The notes under the pieces were generated by a model. That model had not been told where the DNA came from. It ran no database searches and was given only the letters and a program-made list of their open reading frames with translations. Shown here one piece after another: positions 7,418 through 16,340 of a DNA stretch of 32,940 nucleotides (within the stretch, counting starts at the first letter, position 1; every line of letters starts with the position of its first letter). The DNA is taken from positions 1 through 32,940 of the forward strand of contig JAUWIB010000065.1 in NCBI GenBank assembly GCA_030605565.1, read 5' to 3'. Source of the stretch: a bacterium. Its GTDB lineage: Bacteria; Zixibacteria; MSB-5A5; GN15; FEB-12. The translations under genes and the position numbers were made by a program.

Positions 7418-9526
7418 ATGCAAACCAGAAAACTACTCCCGTATCTGCTGGTCGCATTTTCGATGGTCGGCGCAGCCATTATCATCAACGCCGCCGCGGT
7501 CGGGCAGATCAAAGGCACTATCACCGACAAAGAGACCGGCGAAGCGGTCCTCGGAGCTTCGGTGACAGTCGTCGGTACGAACTTTGGCGCCATGACGGAT
7601 CCCGATGGAAGGTATGTCGTACGTCGACTACAGCCGGGGACCTACACGGTAAAGATATCCCATCTGGAATTCAATACGGTGGAGGTGATCGAGGTTGTCG
7701 TCAAGCCGGACCTTGCGGCGGAGTTGTCCATTCAACTCGAGAAGAAGACAACCGATATCGGCAAGACTATTACGATATCGGGTCAGCGCGACATCATCGA
7801 TAAGTTCGAGGTATCCAACCAGATTTCCATCCACAAAGAGGCAATTGAGAAACAGTCGGTTACAACGGTTGACGAACTTCGTGGCCAGGTCGCCGGAGTT
7901 GTCACCAACCCATCGGGTGAGGTCTTCATCCGTGGCGGTCGCGCCGGCAGCGTACAGCACTACACCGACGCCGTACCGCCCAGCCAGTCGTCCGCCGACT
8001 GCTACGCTCCGAGTGTGCCAACCACAAAGAACACCCAACCGCTCAAGCGCCGGCGCCACATTCCCACACCAACGCCACCGCACCCCCGTTGCGGCACCGG
8101 CTATGATTGGCCCGTCCATGGGGGTTCCAATATCGTCAACGGTCAACCGTACGACGCCATGTTCTTTGAAAGCTACGGCGCCAATCCGTTCATCGATACT
8201 CAGAACGACCATCTCTCCACCTTCGCTATCGATGTCGACGATGCCTCCTACGTGCTGACCCGCTCCTATCTCGACCGCGGTCACCTCCCGCCCAGAGACG
8301 CCGTCCGTGTCGAGGAGTTCGTCAACCGTTTCGACTACAACTATCACCAGCCGAAACATGGCGAGGCCTTTTCCATTCAGATGGAGGGAGCATCATCGCA
8401 CTTCGGACAGAACTGCCAGCTACTGAGAATCGGTATCAAGGGCCGCGAACTCGATGCCGAAACCCGCAAACCGGCCAACCTCGTTTTCATTGTCGATGTC
8501 TCCGGTTCCATGGGTCAGGAGAATCGCCTGTCGATGGTCAAGCGCTCACTGGAATTACTGACCAACCAACTCATGTGGGGTGACCGTGTCGGTATCGTCA
8601 CCTACGGTTCGACCGGCCAGGTCGTTCTCGAGCCGACTCATGCACGGCGCCGCAGTCGCATCCAGGGCGCTATCCAGATGCTGTTTCCCGGTGGCTCAAC
8701 CTATGCCGAGAAAGGTATCCGGCTGGGTTACAAGATGGCTAACCGGATGTTCGAACCGGGTAAGATCAATCGCGTCATCTTCTGCTCCGACGGCGTGGCC
8801 AATGTCGGCCAGACCGGTCCGGATGAATTGGTGAAGATGATCAAGCGCTATGCCGACAAAGGCATCACCCTGACCACGGTCGGTTTCGGCATGGGCAACT
8901 ACAACGACGTGCTGATGGAGAAACTGGCCGACAACGGTAACGGACAGTACGCTTACATCGATAACATGGATGAAGCGCGTCGTCTGTTCGTTGACAAGCT
9001 GTCCGGCACCCTGCAGGTGATCGCGCGCGATGTCAAGATCCAGGTTGATTTCAATCCGGAGACAGTGCGCAGCTACCGCCTGCTCGGGTATGAAAACCGA
9101 GACGTGGCTGACCACAAGTTCCGCGACAATCGCGAGGACGGCGGCGAGATCGGGTCGGGTCATCAGGTGACAGCGCTGTATGAAGTGAACTTCACTCGTC
9201 ATCTCCGGCGCGGCAATATCGGCAATGTGCACGTCCGTTACAAAAACCCGGAGATGGACGAGGTCACAGAAATCAGCGCGCCGATCAAACGAGGAGTTTT
9301 CCGCAACCGGTTCGAGCGTGCGTCGGACGATTTCAAACTGGCCGCGGCCTCGGCGGAGTTCGCCGAGATCCTGCGTGGGTCCTATTGGGCGCGCGGGTCC
9401 AGTTTGAGCGATGTCCTGGCCCTGGTCAACGAGATCGGCTTCGAGAACTCATCCGATCAGATTGCCGAACTGATGGACCTCATCGGACGGGCCATGCAAT
9501 GCGGCGACGCCCTGGCTGAACGGTAA
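7418..9526 (+). CDS. Secreted fusion: carboxypeptidase-regulatory domain + partial TonB plug + YfbK-type VWA protein
   Basis: The 702-residue protein has a hydrophobic signal segment (residues about 8-28). A carboxypeptidase-regulatory-like beta-sandwich (GQIKGTITDKETGEAVLGAS...) follows. Then comes a stretch that looks like the start of a TonB-receptor plug (VDELRGQVAGVVTNPSG, VFIRGGRAGSV), which breaks off at HYTDAVPPSQ. A Pro/Thr/Arg-rich linker leads into a complete YfbK-like module: NPFIDTQNDHLSTFAIDVDDASY, a VWA domain with the metal site DVSGSMG at about residue 360, and a C-terminal DUF3520-like part (QVDFNPETVRSYRLLGYENR, GHQVTALYEV). The Shine-Dalgarno AAGGAGG is ideal. The VWA part probably mediates Mg-dependent protein interaction in the envelope; its partner is unknown. 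Related architectures exist in Bacteroidetes-type bacteria. Confidence 0.85.
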   Translation: MQTRKLLPYLLVAFSMVGAAIIINAAAVGQIKGTITDKETGEAVLGASVTVVGTNFGAMTDPDGRYVVRRLQPGTYTVKISHLEFNTVEVIEVVVKPDLAAELSIQLEKKTTDIGKTITISGQRDIIDKFEVSNQISIHKEAIEKQSVTTVDELRGQVAGVVTNPSGEVFIRGGRAGSVQHYTDAVPPSQSSADCYAPSVPTTKNTQPLKRRRHIPTPTPPHPRCGTGYDWPVHGGSNIVNGQPYDAMFFESYGANPFIDTQNDHLSTFAIDVDDASYVLTRSYLDRGHLPPRDAVRVEEFVNRFDYNYHQPKHGEAFSIQMEGASSHFGQNCQLLRIGIKGRELDAETRKPANLVFIVDVSGSMGQENRLSMVKRSLELLTNQLMWGDRVGIVTYGSTGQVVLEPTHARRRSRIQGAIQMLFPGGSTYAEKGIRLGYKMANRMFEPGKINRVIFCSDGVANVGQTGPDELVKMIKRYADKGITLTTVGFGMGNYNDVLMEKLADNGNGQYAYIDNMDEARRLFVDKLSGTLQVIARDVKIQVDFNPETVRSYRLLGYENRDVADHKFRDNREDGGEIGSGHQVTALYEVNFTRHLRRGNIGNVHVRYKNPEMDEVTEISAPIKRGVFRNRFERASDDFKLAAASAEFAEILRGSYWARGSSLSDVLALVNEIGFENSSDQIAELMDLIGRAMQCGDALAER

Positions 9527-9578
9527 CAAGTTACTTTTTCGCGCTACGCGGTGATAAATCACTTTTTCGCGCTACGCG
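9523..9578 (+). terminator. Tandem terminator-like hairpins with conserved tail TTTTTCGCGCTACGCG
   Basis: GTAAC (9523-9527) and GTTAC (9530-9534) around AA are followed by TTTTT. The hairpin overlaps the VWA stop codon and looks like a small intrinsic terminator. It is repeated 28 bp later as GTGAT (9551-9555) and ATCAC (9558-9562) around AA, again followed by TTTTTCGCGCTACGCG. The stems differ yet both pair perfectly, while the tail is identical. The stems are short for a terminator, so they may instead belong to the dispersed hairpin family. Confidence 0.5.
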
Positions 9579-9600
9579 CGCCTGCAACGAACAACTCTAC

Positions 9601-9815
9601 GTGCTGTCGGGTGTCTCTGCCCGACAGCATCACTATTATGCAGGCAGGAGTCGTCAGGCCGAGACACCTGACGGCACTCAAACATTGTTTCGTGCACGTT
9701 GTGGTGGTCGAGTCTTCAGACTCGGCCACTCTCAAATCACATGATGGGGTGGTGTCGGGCGACCCCGCCCGACGCCTGCTATGCAAGCCAAGGGCCGTCA
9801 GGCGAGTCGCCTGAC
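9601..9815 (+). repeat. Cluster of five intergenic hairpins
   Basis: Within 215 bp of the 387-bp gap 9527-9913 there are five near-perfect inverted repeats. They are GTGCTGTCGGG (9601-9611) with 9620-9630, CGTCAGG (9652-9658) with 9667-9673, GTGGTCGAGTC (9704-9714) with 9719-9729 around TTCA, GTCGGGC (9754-9760) with 9767-9773, and GTCAGGCGA (9797-9805) with 9807-9815. None is followed by a strong T-run and no gene is visible between them. Spacing is about 45-50 bp. Confidence 0.75.
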
Positions 9816-9913
9816 AGCACCCGAGAATTTGAGAAATTCATTGCGGTTAGCAGCAGCGGGCAGCATATTTCGTCAAATGGCGGTATTCTCAAAAACTAGC
9901 GGAATTCGGGCCA

Positions 9914-10516
9914 ATGACTGACCAAGAAATAAGATTTCTCATAGATCGTGGACACGAGGAAAGGTACTTGGAATACAAGGAGTCGGCACCTTGGGAGCAA
10001 TTAAAACATAAGGTAGCCAAAACGTGCCTTGCAATGGCTAATATCCGTGATGGGGGTACGATCATAATTGGGGTAGAGCAAGGCAGCACAGCCTGCAACC
10101 CTGTAGGAGTGAATTCAACGGACTTGGCGACTTACAATGAGGATGATGCACAGGACTTTGTTAACCGCTATGCAGATCCATACGTGAGACTCACCCTAGG
10201 TCAAATCGAACATCAAGGAAACGAATTTCTCTTCCTCCACATTCAAGAGTTTGAGAAGTTACCGGTGGTCTGTAAGCGGGACTATCCAAACGTACTGAAG
10301 TGTAGCGCCCTATACACCAGGCCTTACGGCGGTAGACCTCGCACCTGTTCAGTCCAGTCTCAGTCGGAGATGCGAGAAATGATTGATGTCGCGATCGAAA
10401 AGGGCTTGCGAGGGTTCTTGGCCACTGCCGGAAAAGCAGGGATTGTCTTAGGACTTCAATCTGATACCACTGATCCTGACCAAGAGGCATTTGATGAAGA
10501 ATTAGGAGAGCTTTAG
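9914..10516 (+). CDS. AlbA_2 (Schlafen-type) domain protein
   Basis: The first 60 residues match the AlbA_2 / divergent AAA-4 (Schlafen AlbA) family: an acidic stretch ERYLEYKES, then a helix with HKVAKTCLAMAN and RDGGTIIIGVEQ, the usual E...K...AxAN..GGxxxxGV pattern. The product is 200 residues, so it contains the AlbA_2 domain and a short tail but no long C-terminal helicase or wHTH part. Members bind nucleic acid or nucleotides and occur in regulators and in anti-phage systems. Codon use is more AT-rich than in the neighbouring VWA and nrdJ genes, suggesting acquisition. The next gene starts one base after its stop, so the two are co-translated. No strong Shine-Dalgarno precedes ATG 9914. 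Confidence 0.72.
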   Translation: MTDQEIRFLIDRGHEERYLEYKESAPWEQLKHKVAKTCLAMANIRDGGTIIIGVEQGSTACNPVGVNSTDLATYNEDDAQDFVNRYADPYVRLTLGQIEHQGNEFLFLHIQEFEKLPVVCKRDYPNVLKCSALYTRPYGGRPRTCSVQSQSEMREMIDVAIEKGLRGFLATAGKAGIVLGLQSDTTDPDQEAFDEELGEL

Positions 10517-10517
10517 A

Positions 10518-11249
10518 ATGCCCCATGGTATTGAGTTACTTGAAGACATTAGGTCGGGGCCACATATTCGTGTCAATATCCGTCCTTTGAAGTTTGATAA
10601 GACGCTAACTGGCTCAATTGGGGAGACTCAGCGAATTATTGAGGTCGCGCGTGTAATGTTCCGGGGGTGGGACTACCCTCACGTGGATGTGGAGAATCGC
10701 GCATCAACCGGTGATTACGTCCACAACTGGGTAGACTATGCTCATTTCAGAGAATACTGGCGATTCTACCGAAGCGGCCAGTTCGTACATCTCTTTGCCT
10801 TCCGAGAAGATGGTTATCGAGAGCAATGTGAGAGAGACGCGGGAATTCAAGGTGTGTGGCCCGAAGAGGGCCTATCAGTAACGGGGTATCTCGGTGTCAT
10901 CGCGACAATCTACTTGATCACCGAGATTCACGAGTTTGCTGCTCGACTCGCGAGAGGTGCTGGGTTTAGGGGTGGTGCTTGGGTCTCAATTGCTTTGCGA
11001 GATGTTGGCGGCCGGTTGTTGTATCTCGGGGGTGACCCGACGAGGATATTCACGGGTTGCTATCCCGCGGCCGAGGACCAGGTAACGTGGGAGAGATCCC
11101 ACGCTCTAGATGAACTGCTCGGGAATGCAGCAGGATTGGCAGTCGACGCTTGCGAGTACGTACTAAATGGATTCGGATGGCACCCGACAAACCTGCGAGA
11201 ATTCATTGCGCACGAGCAGCAGAAGCTGCTTGCGAAACAGGCCGATTGA
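10518..11249 (+). CDS. Unknown protein co-transcribed with the AlbA_2 gene
   Basis: I do not recognise this 243-residue protein. It has no signal peptide. The only strongly hydrophobic stretch is around GYLGVIATIYLITEIHEFAARL (about residues 117-138), which could be a buried helix or a single membrane segment. The middle holds an aromatic-rich stretch (HFREYWRFYRSGQFVHLFAF). The C-terminus is helical and basic. It starts one base after the AlbA_2 stop, with that gene's GGAGAG serving as ribosome-binding site, so the two very likely function together. It shares the AT-leaning base composition. A role in defence or stress signalling is possible from the AlbA_2 partner but nothing in the sequence proves it. 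Confidence 0.7.
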   Translation: MPHGIELLEDIRSGPHIRVNIRPLKFDKTLTGSIGETQRIIEVARVMFRGWDYPHVDVENRASTGDYVHNWVDYAHFREYWRFYRSGQFVHLFAFREDGYREQCERDAGIQGVWPEEGLSVTGYLGVIATIYLITEIHEFAARLARGAGFRGGAWVSIALRDVGGRLLYLGGDPTRIFTGCYPAAEDQVTWERSHALDELLGNAAGLAVDACEYVLNGFGWHPTNLREFIAHEQQKLLAKQAD

Positions 11250-11408
11250 GCACACTTACATTCCAACTATAGATAGCTGCGGGTAAAATGCAATCTTGCG
11301 ATCTGCGCACCTCCCCCTAGACCAGCCTCATGGCACAACGCGAGGCAGACGGGACGTCCACTTCGCTGTGATGAACCAACCGCGATAGCTACCAGTTCTC
11401 CCCCAATG

Positions 11409-11438
11409 AAAAACCCAGACAGGTGGTGCCTGCCTGGG
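11409..11438 (-). terminator. Minus-strand intrinsic terminator with no annotated gene in front of it
   Basis: Arms CCCAGACAGG (11414-11423) and CCTGCCTGGG (11429-11438) form a 10-bp stem (one G-U on the minus-strand RNA) with a 5-base loop. On the minus strand it is followed by TTTTTC. No credible minus-strand gene lies to its right up to nrdJ, so it may end an unannotated small RNA or be a relic. Confidence 0.5.
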
Positions 11439-11452
11439 CGGACGATATTAGG

Positions 11453-11757
11453 TAATCCACAGAAAGAGTAACACTTTCCGATTGCACTACCAAGGTAACA
11501 CTCTTGCAAATATTGTCAAGAGAAAAATGCCGATATTTCAAACTATTTTGCAGAATGCTCGGTGAAAAACCAAGATGGGAGCGAATTCCGGGCAATTCAC
11601 CGTTATCAGCACCCAATCGAGTGGTCCGGTCCAAAACAGCGCCTTGGCCCCAACTCGCTGTTATCCACAAAGATTGTGGATACGCTGTTGGCCGGTTGTT
11701 GAAAGCATGGGAATGTAATGCTAATCAAAGAGTTACGCTTTTCTTGGTTGTGGACAA
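11453..11757 (+). promoter_or_regulatory. Cluster of DnaA-box-like sites upstream of nrdJ
   Basis: The long gene-free stretch 11250-12134 holds one perfect DnaA box, TTATCCACA (11661-11669). A one-mismatch inverted partner TGTGGATAC (11675-11683) lies 5 bp away. Further one-mismatch boxes are TAATCCACA (11453-11461) and TGTGGACAA (11749-11757). AT-rich DNA and a perfect 15-bp palindrome TATAAGTGACTTATA (11805-11819) lie just downstream. DnaA is known to bind upstream of nrdAB in E. coli, so control of nrdJ is a reasonable reading. The 11749 box also sits in a small hairpin and may be unrelated. Confidence 0.45.
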
Positions 11758-11930
11758 CCGTCAGCCCGAGCAACCATGAACTGGGCCTCCTGTAATTAAC
11801 GCTATATAAGTGACTTATAGAAATCGATTTTTTCAGCAACAGGTCGAATAGCGGCCAACGGCAAATTCTCCGGGCGTGTAACCCAGGCTACAAGCCTGAG
11901 ACTCAGGCGTATACAGTTTACCGAAATAAA

Positions 11931-11977
11931 ACACTATTTTTAGTAGTATGAGACTTCCCGACTACTACATATTGTAC
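11931..11977 (+). promoter_or_regulatory. Candidate tandem NrdR boxes upstream of nrdJ
   Basis: Two imperfect 16-bp matches to the NrdR box (ACACWAWATMTWGTGT) start at 11931 (ACACTATTTTTAGTAG) and 11962 (CTACTACATATTGTAC), exactly 31 bp apart, the spacing expected for paired NrdR boxes on one DNA face. Individual matches are 12/16 and 11/16. TAGTAGT (11941-11947) and ACTACTA (11961-11967) also form an inverted repeat. A TATAAT at 12038-12043, with no clear -35, may be the nrdJ promoter. Confidence 0.38.
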
Positions 11978-12134
11978 CCGCAGCCGGAAATAGAGGGTTT
12001 GTAGCTCAGATAGCGGCTTTGGATATGATAAGATTATTATAATCTGTTAGGCAGCACTGGATTATCAGGATTTATCGCCTGGCCATGGATTGCCCGGTCC
12101 TGATATTTTTTTGCGCCTGTACTGGAGGCATAGA

Positions 12135-15100
12135 TTGAAGATAGACCGATATTTCACGCGCGAAGGGGAATCACCCTATTGCCGCCTCAATTTTGAGAAG
12201 CGTTCGTCAGAGATCAGAAACCCCGACGGTTCTTCGGTTTTCAAGCTTGATGATGTTGAAGTGCCGGCGGGATGGTCGCAGGTGGCCGTTGATATCCTGG
12301 CCCAGAAATATTTCCGCAAAGCCGGTGTGCCGCAGACCGATGAGCAGGGTCAGCCGCTTCTGGATGAACAGGGGAAGCCCCTGTTGGGGGGCGAAAAAGA
12401 TGCTCGACAGGTGTTTCATCGACTGGCCGGCTGTTGGCGGTACTGGGGCGAGAAGCACGGATTTTTCGAGAGTGAGCAGGACGCGCAGAGTTTCTATGAT
12501 GAGTTGTGCTATATGCTGGCCGACCAGGTGGCGGCGCCAAATTCGCCGCAGTGGTTTAACACCGGTCTGCATTTCGCATACGGCCTCGGTGGCGTATCCA
12601 ACGGTCACTTCTACGTCGACCCCAACTCGCAGACTCTGACCCGCGCCGCCAACGCCTATGAGCACCCACAGCCGCATGCCTGCTTTATTCAGTCGGTCTC
12701 CGATGATCTTGTCAACGACGGCGGCATTATGGATTTGTGGGTGCGTGAAGCTCGACTGTTCAAGTACGGCAGCGGTACCGGCACCAATTTCTCCAATCTG
12801 CGCGGTTCCGGTGAGCGGCTTTCCGGCGGCGGTCAATCATCCGGGTTGATGTCGTTTCTGCGTATCGGCGATCGTGCCGCCGGGGCTATCAAATCGGGCG
12901 GCACCACCCGGCGCGCGGCCAAGATGGTCTGTCTCGATTTGGATCACCCGGACATTGAAGAGTTTGTTGCCTGGAAAGTGGTCGAGGAACAGAAAGTGGC
13001 CGCCATGGTGGCCGGCTCGACTGCTATCCGACGTCAACTGCACGAGATTTTCGAGGCCACCCGCGTGGCCGGCGGCAACGGGGATGCGGTAGTCGAGACC
13101 GACCCGGCCAAAAACGATGCTCTGAAGAAGGCGATAGGCGCTGCCCGCCGCTACGCTGTACCTTCGGCATATATCAAGAAAATTCTTGAGTTGGCCACCC
13201 AGGGTGTCATGGAGATCGATTTCATTCAACTCGACACCAACTGGGAAGCCGATGCTTATATGACGGTGTCGGGACAAAACTCCAATAACTCGGTGCGAGT
13301 ACCCAATAAGTTCTTCGAGGCTCTCCAGGAGAAGGGCGATTGGGAACTCACACAGCGAACCGATGGGATCTCGACTCGGTCCATAAAGGCGTCTGAACTG
13401 TGGGACAAGATCTGTTACGCCGCCTGGTCATGCGCCGATCCCGGTGTGCAGTTCGACACTACCATAAACGAATGGCACACCTGCCCCAAGGACGGCCGCA
13501 TCAACGCCTCCAACCCCTGCTCGGAATACATGTTCCTGGACGACACCGCATGCAACCTGGCCTCGATAAATCTCGGCAAGTTCCTTCGCGACGACGGCTC
13601 TTTCGACATCGAGGGTTACATGCACACCATCCGTGTCTGGACGGTGGTGCTGGAGATTTCGGTATTGATGGCCTCATATCCCTCGCCTAACATTGCTCAG
13701 AAGAGTTTCGAGTTCCGCACCCTCGGCCTGGGTTACGCCAATCTCGGTTCGGTATTGATGCGGATGGGCATTCCTTACGAATCCTCGGAGGCCTATGCCT
13801 GGTGTAGTGCTCTGAGTTCGATGCTGAGCGGGCAGGCCTACCTGACATCGGCTGAGATGGCCAGGGAACTGGGACCGTTCAGCGCCTACTACCGCAACCG
13901 CGACATCATGCTGCGAGTGATTCGCAACCATCGCCGGGCTGCTTACAACGCCGACCCGTCGGAATATGAAGGCCTGACCGTCAAGCCGTCCGGCATGAAT
14001 CCGGCCTATCTCCCCGAGGCAATCGTGGAGGCAGCCCGGGTGGTCTGGGACCAGGCATTGGAACAAGGTGAGATTTATGGTTTCCGCAACGCCCAAGCCA
14101 CGACGGTAGCGCCAACCGGTACTATCGGTCTGGTGATGGACTGTGACACTACCGGTATCGAACCCGACTATGCACTGGTGAAATTCAAGAAGCTGGCCGG
14201 TGGTGGTTATTTCAAGATTATCAATAGTTCCATCCCGGTGGCGCTGCGACAGCTCGGCTACTCAGCGGCTGAGACCAAGGATATCATAACCTATGCCACC
14301 GGTCACAAGACGCTTCGGCAGGCGCCTTTTATCAACCACGAATCGCTCAAGGCCAAGGGGTTCGGCGATGAGGAGTTGGACAAGTTAGAGCAAACGCTTG
14401 CCGATGTCTTCGAGATAACGTTCGCCTTCAACCGTCATACCCTGGGTGAGGAGTTCCTGATCGACACCCTCGGTTTGTCGGAAGGCGCCCCCGATGCCTG
14501 GGATTTCAATCTCCTGCGCGAACTTGGCTTCACCAAAGATCAGATCGAGTCAGCCAACGAGTATTGCTGTGGTACTATGACACTCGAGGGCGCGCCGCAT
14601 ATTAAGGACGAGCACCTGCCGATTTTTGACTGCGCCAGTCGTTGCGGCAAAACCGGTGTTCGATTTATCAGCTATGAGGCACACATTCGGATGATGGGCG
14701 CGGCGCAGCCGTTTATCGCAGGCGCTATTTCCAAGACTATCAACATGCCGTCCGAGGCGACTATCGACGATGTTAAGAAGGCGTACCGCCTGGCCTGGGA
14801 GACTATGAACAAGTCTATCGCCATCTACCGCGATGGTTCCAAGTTGAGCCAGCCGCTCTCAGCTTCACTGCTCGATGAGGATGAAGAGGAACAGCCGGAG
14901 ACGCTGTCGGTGGGTCAAGTAGCCGAACAAGCCGCGCGCAAAGTGGTCTATCGGTATATCGCCAAACGGCGCAAACTGCCCAACCGACGTGGCGGCTACA
15001 CTCAAAAAGCGGTGGTTGGCGGACACAAGATCTATCTGCGCACCGGGGAGTACACCGACGGCTGCCTGGGTGAGATCTTTCTGGACATGCATCGCGAGGG

Positions 15101-15812
15101 CGCAGCCTTTCGCTCGCTGATGAACAGTTTCGCTATCGCTATCTCGCTCGGCCTTCAGCACGGAGTGCCGTTGGAGGAATTCGTCGACGCTTTCCTGTTC
15201 AGTCGCTTTGAACCGAACGGACTGGTGCGCGGCAACAAGTCGATCAAGATGTCAACTTCTATCATTGATTACATATTCCGTGAACTGGCAATAAGCTACC
15301 TTGGACGTAATGACCTGGTGCATGTCTCTGAAGAAGACCTGCGCGGGGACACCCTGGGTGATCCGAAGGATGGCTCGGTCGAATTCGAAGAAGAAGAGAC
15401 GGCCGATGCATCTATTACGGGAATGGTGACGACCGGAAGTCGCACCGCCCAGGATATCCACACCACCCACTTGCGGGTCCGTCTGGACGGCTCCGATAAC
15501 GGCGGCAATGGAAACGGGAACAGCCAAGGTAAGCAGGGACATCAAGGAGGAGGTAAAGCCGATGGTAAGCCGCTGGAGAATCAGGCTTCAGAGACGACAG
15601 CTGAAAAAGCGGAGGCTGTGCTTGAGTACGTTGCCGCGGCGGGGTCGACGACTGCCGACGAAGGCAGCCACAGACTCCACCACACCATCAGAGCAGCAAG
15701 AATAAAGGGGTATGAGGGAGACATGTGCGGCGAGTGCGGACAGTTCACGATGGTTCGTAACGGCACCTGTCTCAAGTGTGAAACCTGCGGCGCGACCTCG
15801 GGCTGCAGCTAA
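12135..15812 (+). CDS. nrdJ: Adenosylcobalamin-dependent (class II) ribonucleoside-diphosphate reductase
   Basis: NrdJ reduces ribonucleotides to deoxyribonucleotides using adenosylcobalamin, so it does not need oxygen. I place the start at TTG 12135: GGAGG lies six bases upstream and the product then begins [15 protein letters not shown]..., like family members. An upstream in-frame ATG at 12090 has no such support. The 1225-residue protein shows an N-terminal NSPQWFNTG motif, the active-site [21 protein letters not shown] region near residue 460, [42 protein letters not shown] and [17 protein letters not shown] domain ([13 protein letters not shown]) follows, then a Gly/Asn-rich linker. The Cys-rich tail (last 29 residues, CGECG..C.KCETCG..SGC) is the usual redox/zinc end. 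It is monocistronic with a long upstream control region. Confidence 0.93.
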   Translation: MKIDRYFTREGESPYCRLNFEKRSSEIRNPDGSSVFKLDDVEVPAGWSQVAVDILAQKYFRKAGVPQTDEQGQPLLDEQGKPLLGGEKDARQVFHRLAGCWRYWGEKHGFFESEQDAQSFYDELCYMLADQVAAPNSPQWFNTGLHFAYGLGGVSNGHFYVDPNSQTLTRAANAYEHPQPHACFIQSVSDDLVNDGGIMDLWVREARLFKYGSGTGTNFSNLRGSGERLSGGGQSSGLMSFLRIGDRAAGAIKSGGTTRRAAKMVCLDLDHPDIEEFVAWKVVEEQKVAAMVAGSTAIRRQLHEIFEATRVAGGNGDAVVETDPAKNDALKKAIGAARRYAVPSAYIKKILELATQGVMEIDFIQLDTNWEADAYMTVSGQNSNNSVRVPNKFFEALQEKGDWELTQRTDGISTRSIKASELWDKICYAAWSCADPGVQFDTTINEWHTCPKDGRINASNPCSEYMFLDDTACNLASINLGKFLRDDGSFDIEGYMHTIRVWTVVLEISVLMASYPSPNIAQKSFEFRTLGLGYANLGSVLMRMGIPYESSEAYAWCSALSSMLSGQAYLTSAEMARELGPFSAYYRNRDIMLRVIRNHRRAAYNADPSEYEGLTVKPSGMNPAYLPEAIVEAARVVWDQALEQGEIYGFRNAQATTVAPTGTIGLVMDCDTTGIEPDYALVKFKKLAGGGYFKIINSSIPVALRQLGYSAAETKDIITYATGHKTLRQAPFINHESLKAKGFGDEELDKLEQTLADVFEITFAFNRHTLGEEFLIDTLGLSEGAPDAWDFNLLRELGFTKDQIESANEYCCGTMTLEGAPHIKDEHLPIFDCASRCGKTGVRFISYEAHIRMMGAAQPFIAGAISKTINMPSEATIDDVKKAYRLAWETMNKSIAIYRDGSKLSQPLSASLLDEDEEEQPETLSVGQVAEQAARKVVYRYIAKRRKLPNRRGGYTQKAVVGGHKIYLRTGEYTDGCLGEIFLDMHREGAAFRSLMNSFAIAISLGLQHGVPLEEFVDAFLFSRFEPNGLVRGNKSIKMSTSIIDYIFRELAISYLGRNDLVHVSEEDLRGDTLGDPKDGSVEFEEEETADASITGMVTTGSRTAQDIHTTHLRVRLDGSDNGGNGNGNSQGKQGHQGGGKADGKPLENQASETTAEKAEAVLEYVAAAGSTTADEGSHRLHHTIRAARIKGYEGDMCGECGQFTMVRNGTCLKCETCGATSGCS

Positions 15813-15880
15813 GGCCGGACAAGCCGGTTTTCTCGCGCTTCGCGCGCTGCTCTACGGGACGCGAGCGATACATACTTCGT

Positions 15881-16014
15881 CCTGAGCGGAGTCGAAGGGC
15901 GAAATCATGTAGGTCGAAACCCCCTGTGGTTTCGCTGATTAAGGGGCAGACGAGGACGTCTGCCGCCCACGGTAAAGGGGACTTGACTGCGTCATGCTGA
16001 GCGGAGTCGATGGG
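15881..16014 (+). repeat. Dispersed intergenic repeats and hairpins after nrdJ
   Basis: The gap 15813-16340 has no gene. It contains two copies of the word TGAGCGGAGTCGA (15882-15899 and 15997-16014 regions), whose complement recurs at 19562-19588 and 21244-21270. It also holds the hairpins CGAAACC (15915-15921) with 15928-15934, and GGCAGAC (15945-15951) with GTCTGCC (15958-15964). The second, read on the minus strand, has the core ACGTCCTCGT also found at 7191 and 20294. Confidence 0.65.
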
Positions 16015-16089
16015 CGAGGTACCAATGGATGGAAAACAACGACTCTTTGTAGGGTCATTGGATGACCGACCCTGCTTAGGGATGAGCAC

Positions 16090-16131
16090 GGCGCCACTCG
16101 GTTTAAGTACTGGGTGGCGCCTTTGTTTGTG
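16090..16131 (+). terminator. Intrinsic terminator-like hairpin, + strand
   Basis: GGCGCCACTC (16090-16099) pairs with GGGTGGCGCC (16112-16121) through ten base pairs including one G-U. It is followed by TTTGTTTGTGTTT. It lies about 280 bp after nrdJ and could be the true end of that transcript. Confidence 0.55.
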
Positions 16132-16340
16132 TTTCAAGTTTGTTGCCGGCTGGGTGGCATGGTCAAACTTGTTTGGCCATGGACAGAAGAACAACCCGCC
16201 CCAAACAAGTTTGAGACGGCCACCCGGCGAATATCATGAAGTCACCACCTGCTCCGGCTGCAGTGACGTCAACGACCCAAGTATTGGGTCCAAGTCTGAA
16301 CGCGGTTTGATGCTGTCGGATCAGTCTATCAAACAACAGG

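Noticed and set aside
11389-11670. 93-codon minus-strand ORF in the nrdJ upstream region
   Set aside because: No ribosome site or recognisable protein features, and it overlaps the orphan terminator and DnaA boxes.
12001-12075. tRNA-like stretch (GTAGCTCAGATAG)
   Set aside because: It resembles a D-arm, but there is no acceptor pairing and no T-arm TTCGA sequence at the right distance.
11250-12134. Cobalamin riboswitch ahead of the B12-dependent nrdJ
   Set aside because: No B12-box-like sequence or expected core could be found; GGCAGCACTGG near 12050 is only a superficial likeness.
11250-12134. Chromosomal replication origin
   Set aside because: The DnaA boxes fit, but genes on both sides run in the same direction and no dnaA, dnaN, gyrB, parAB or rpmH is nearby. 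Kept as a regulatory cluster only.
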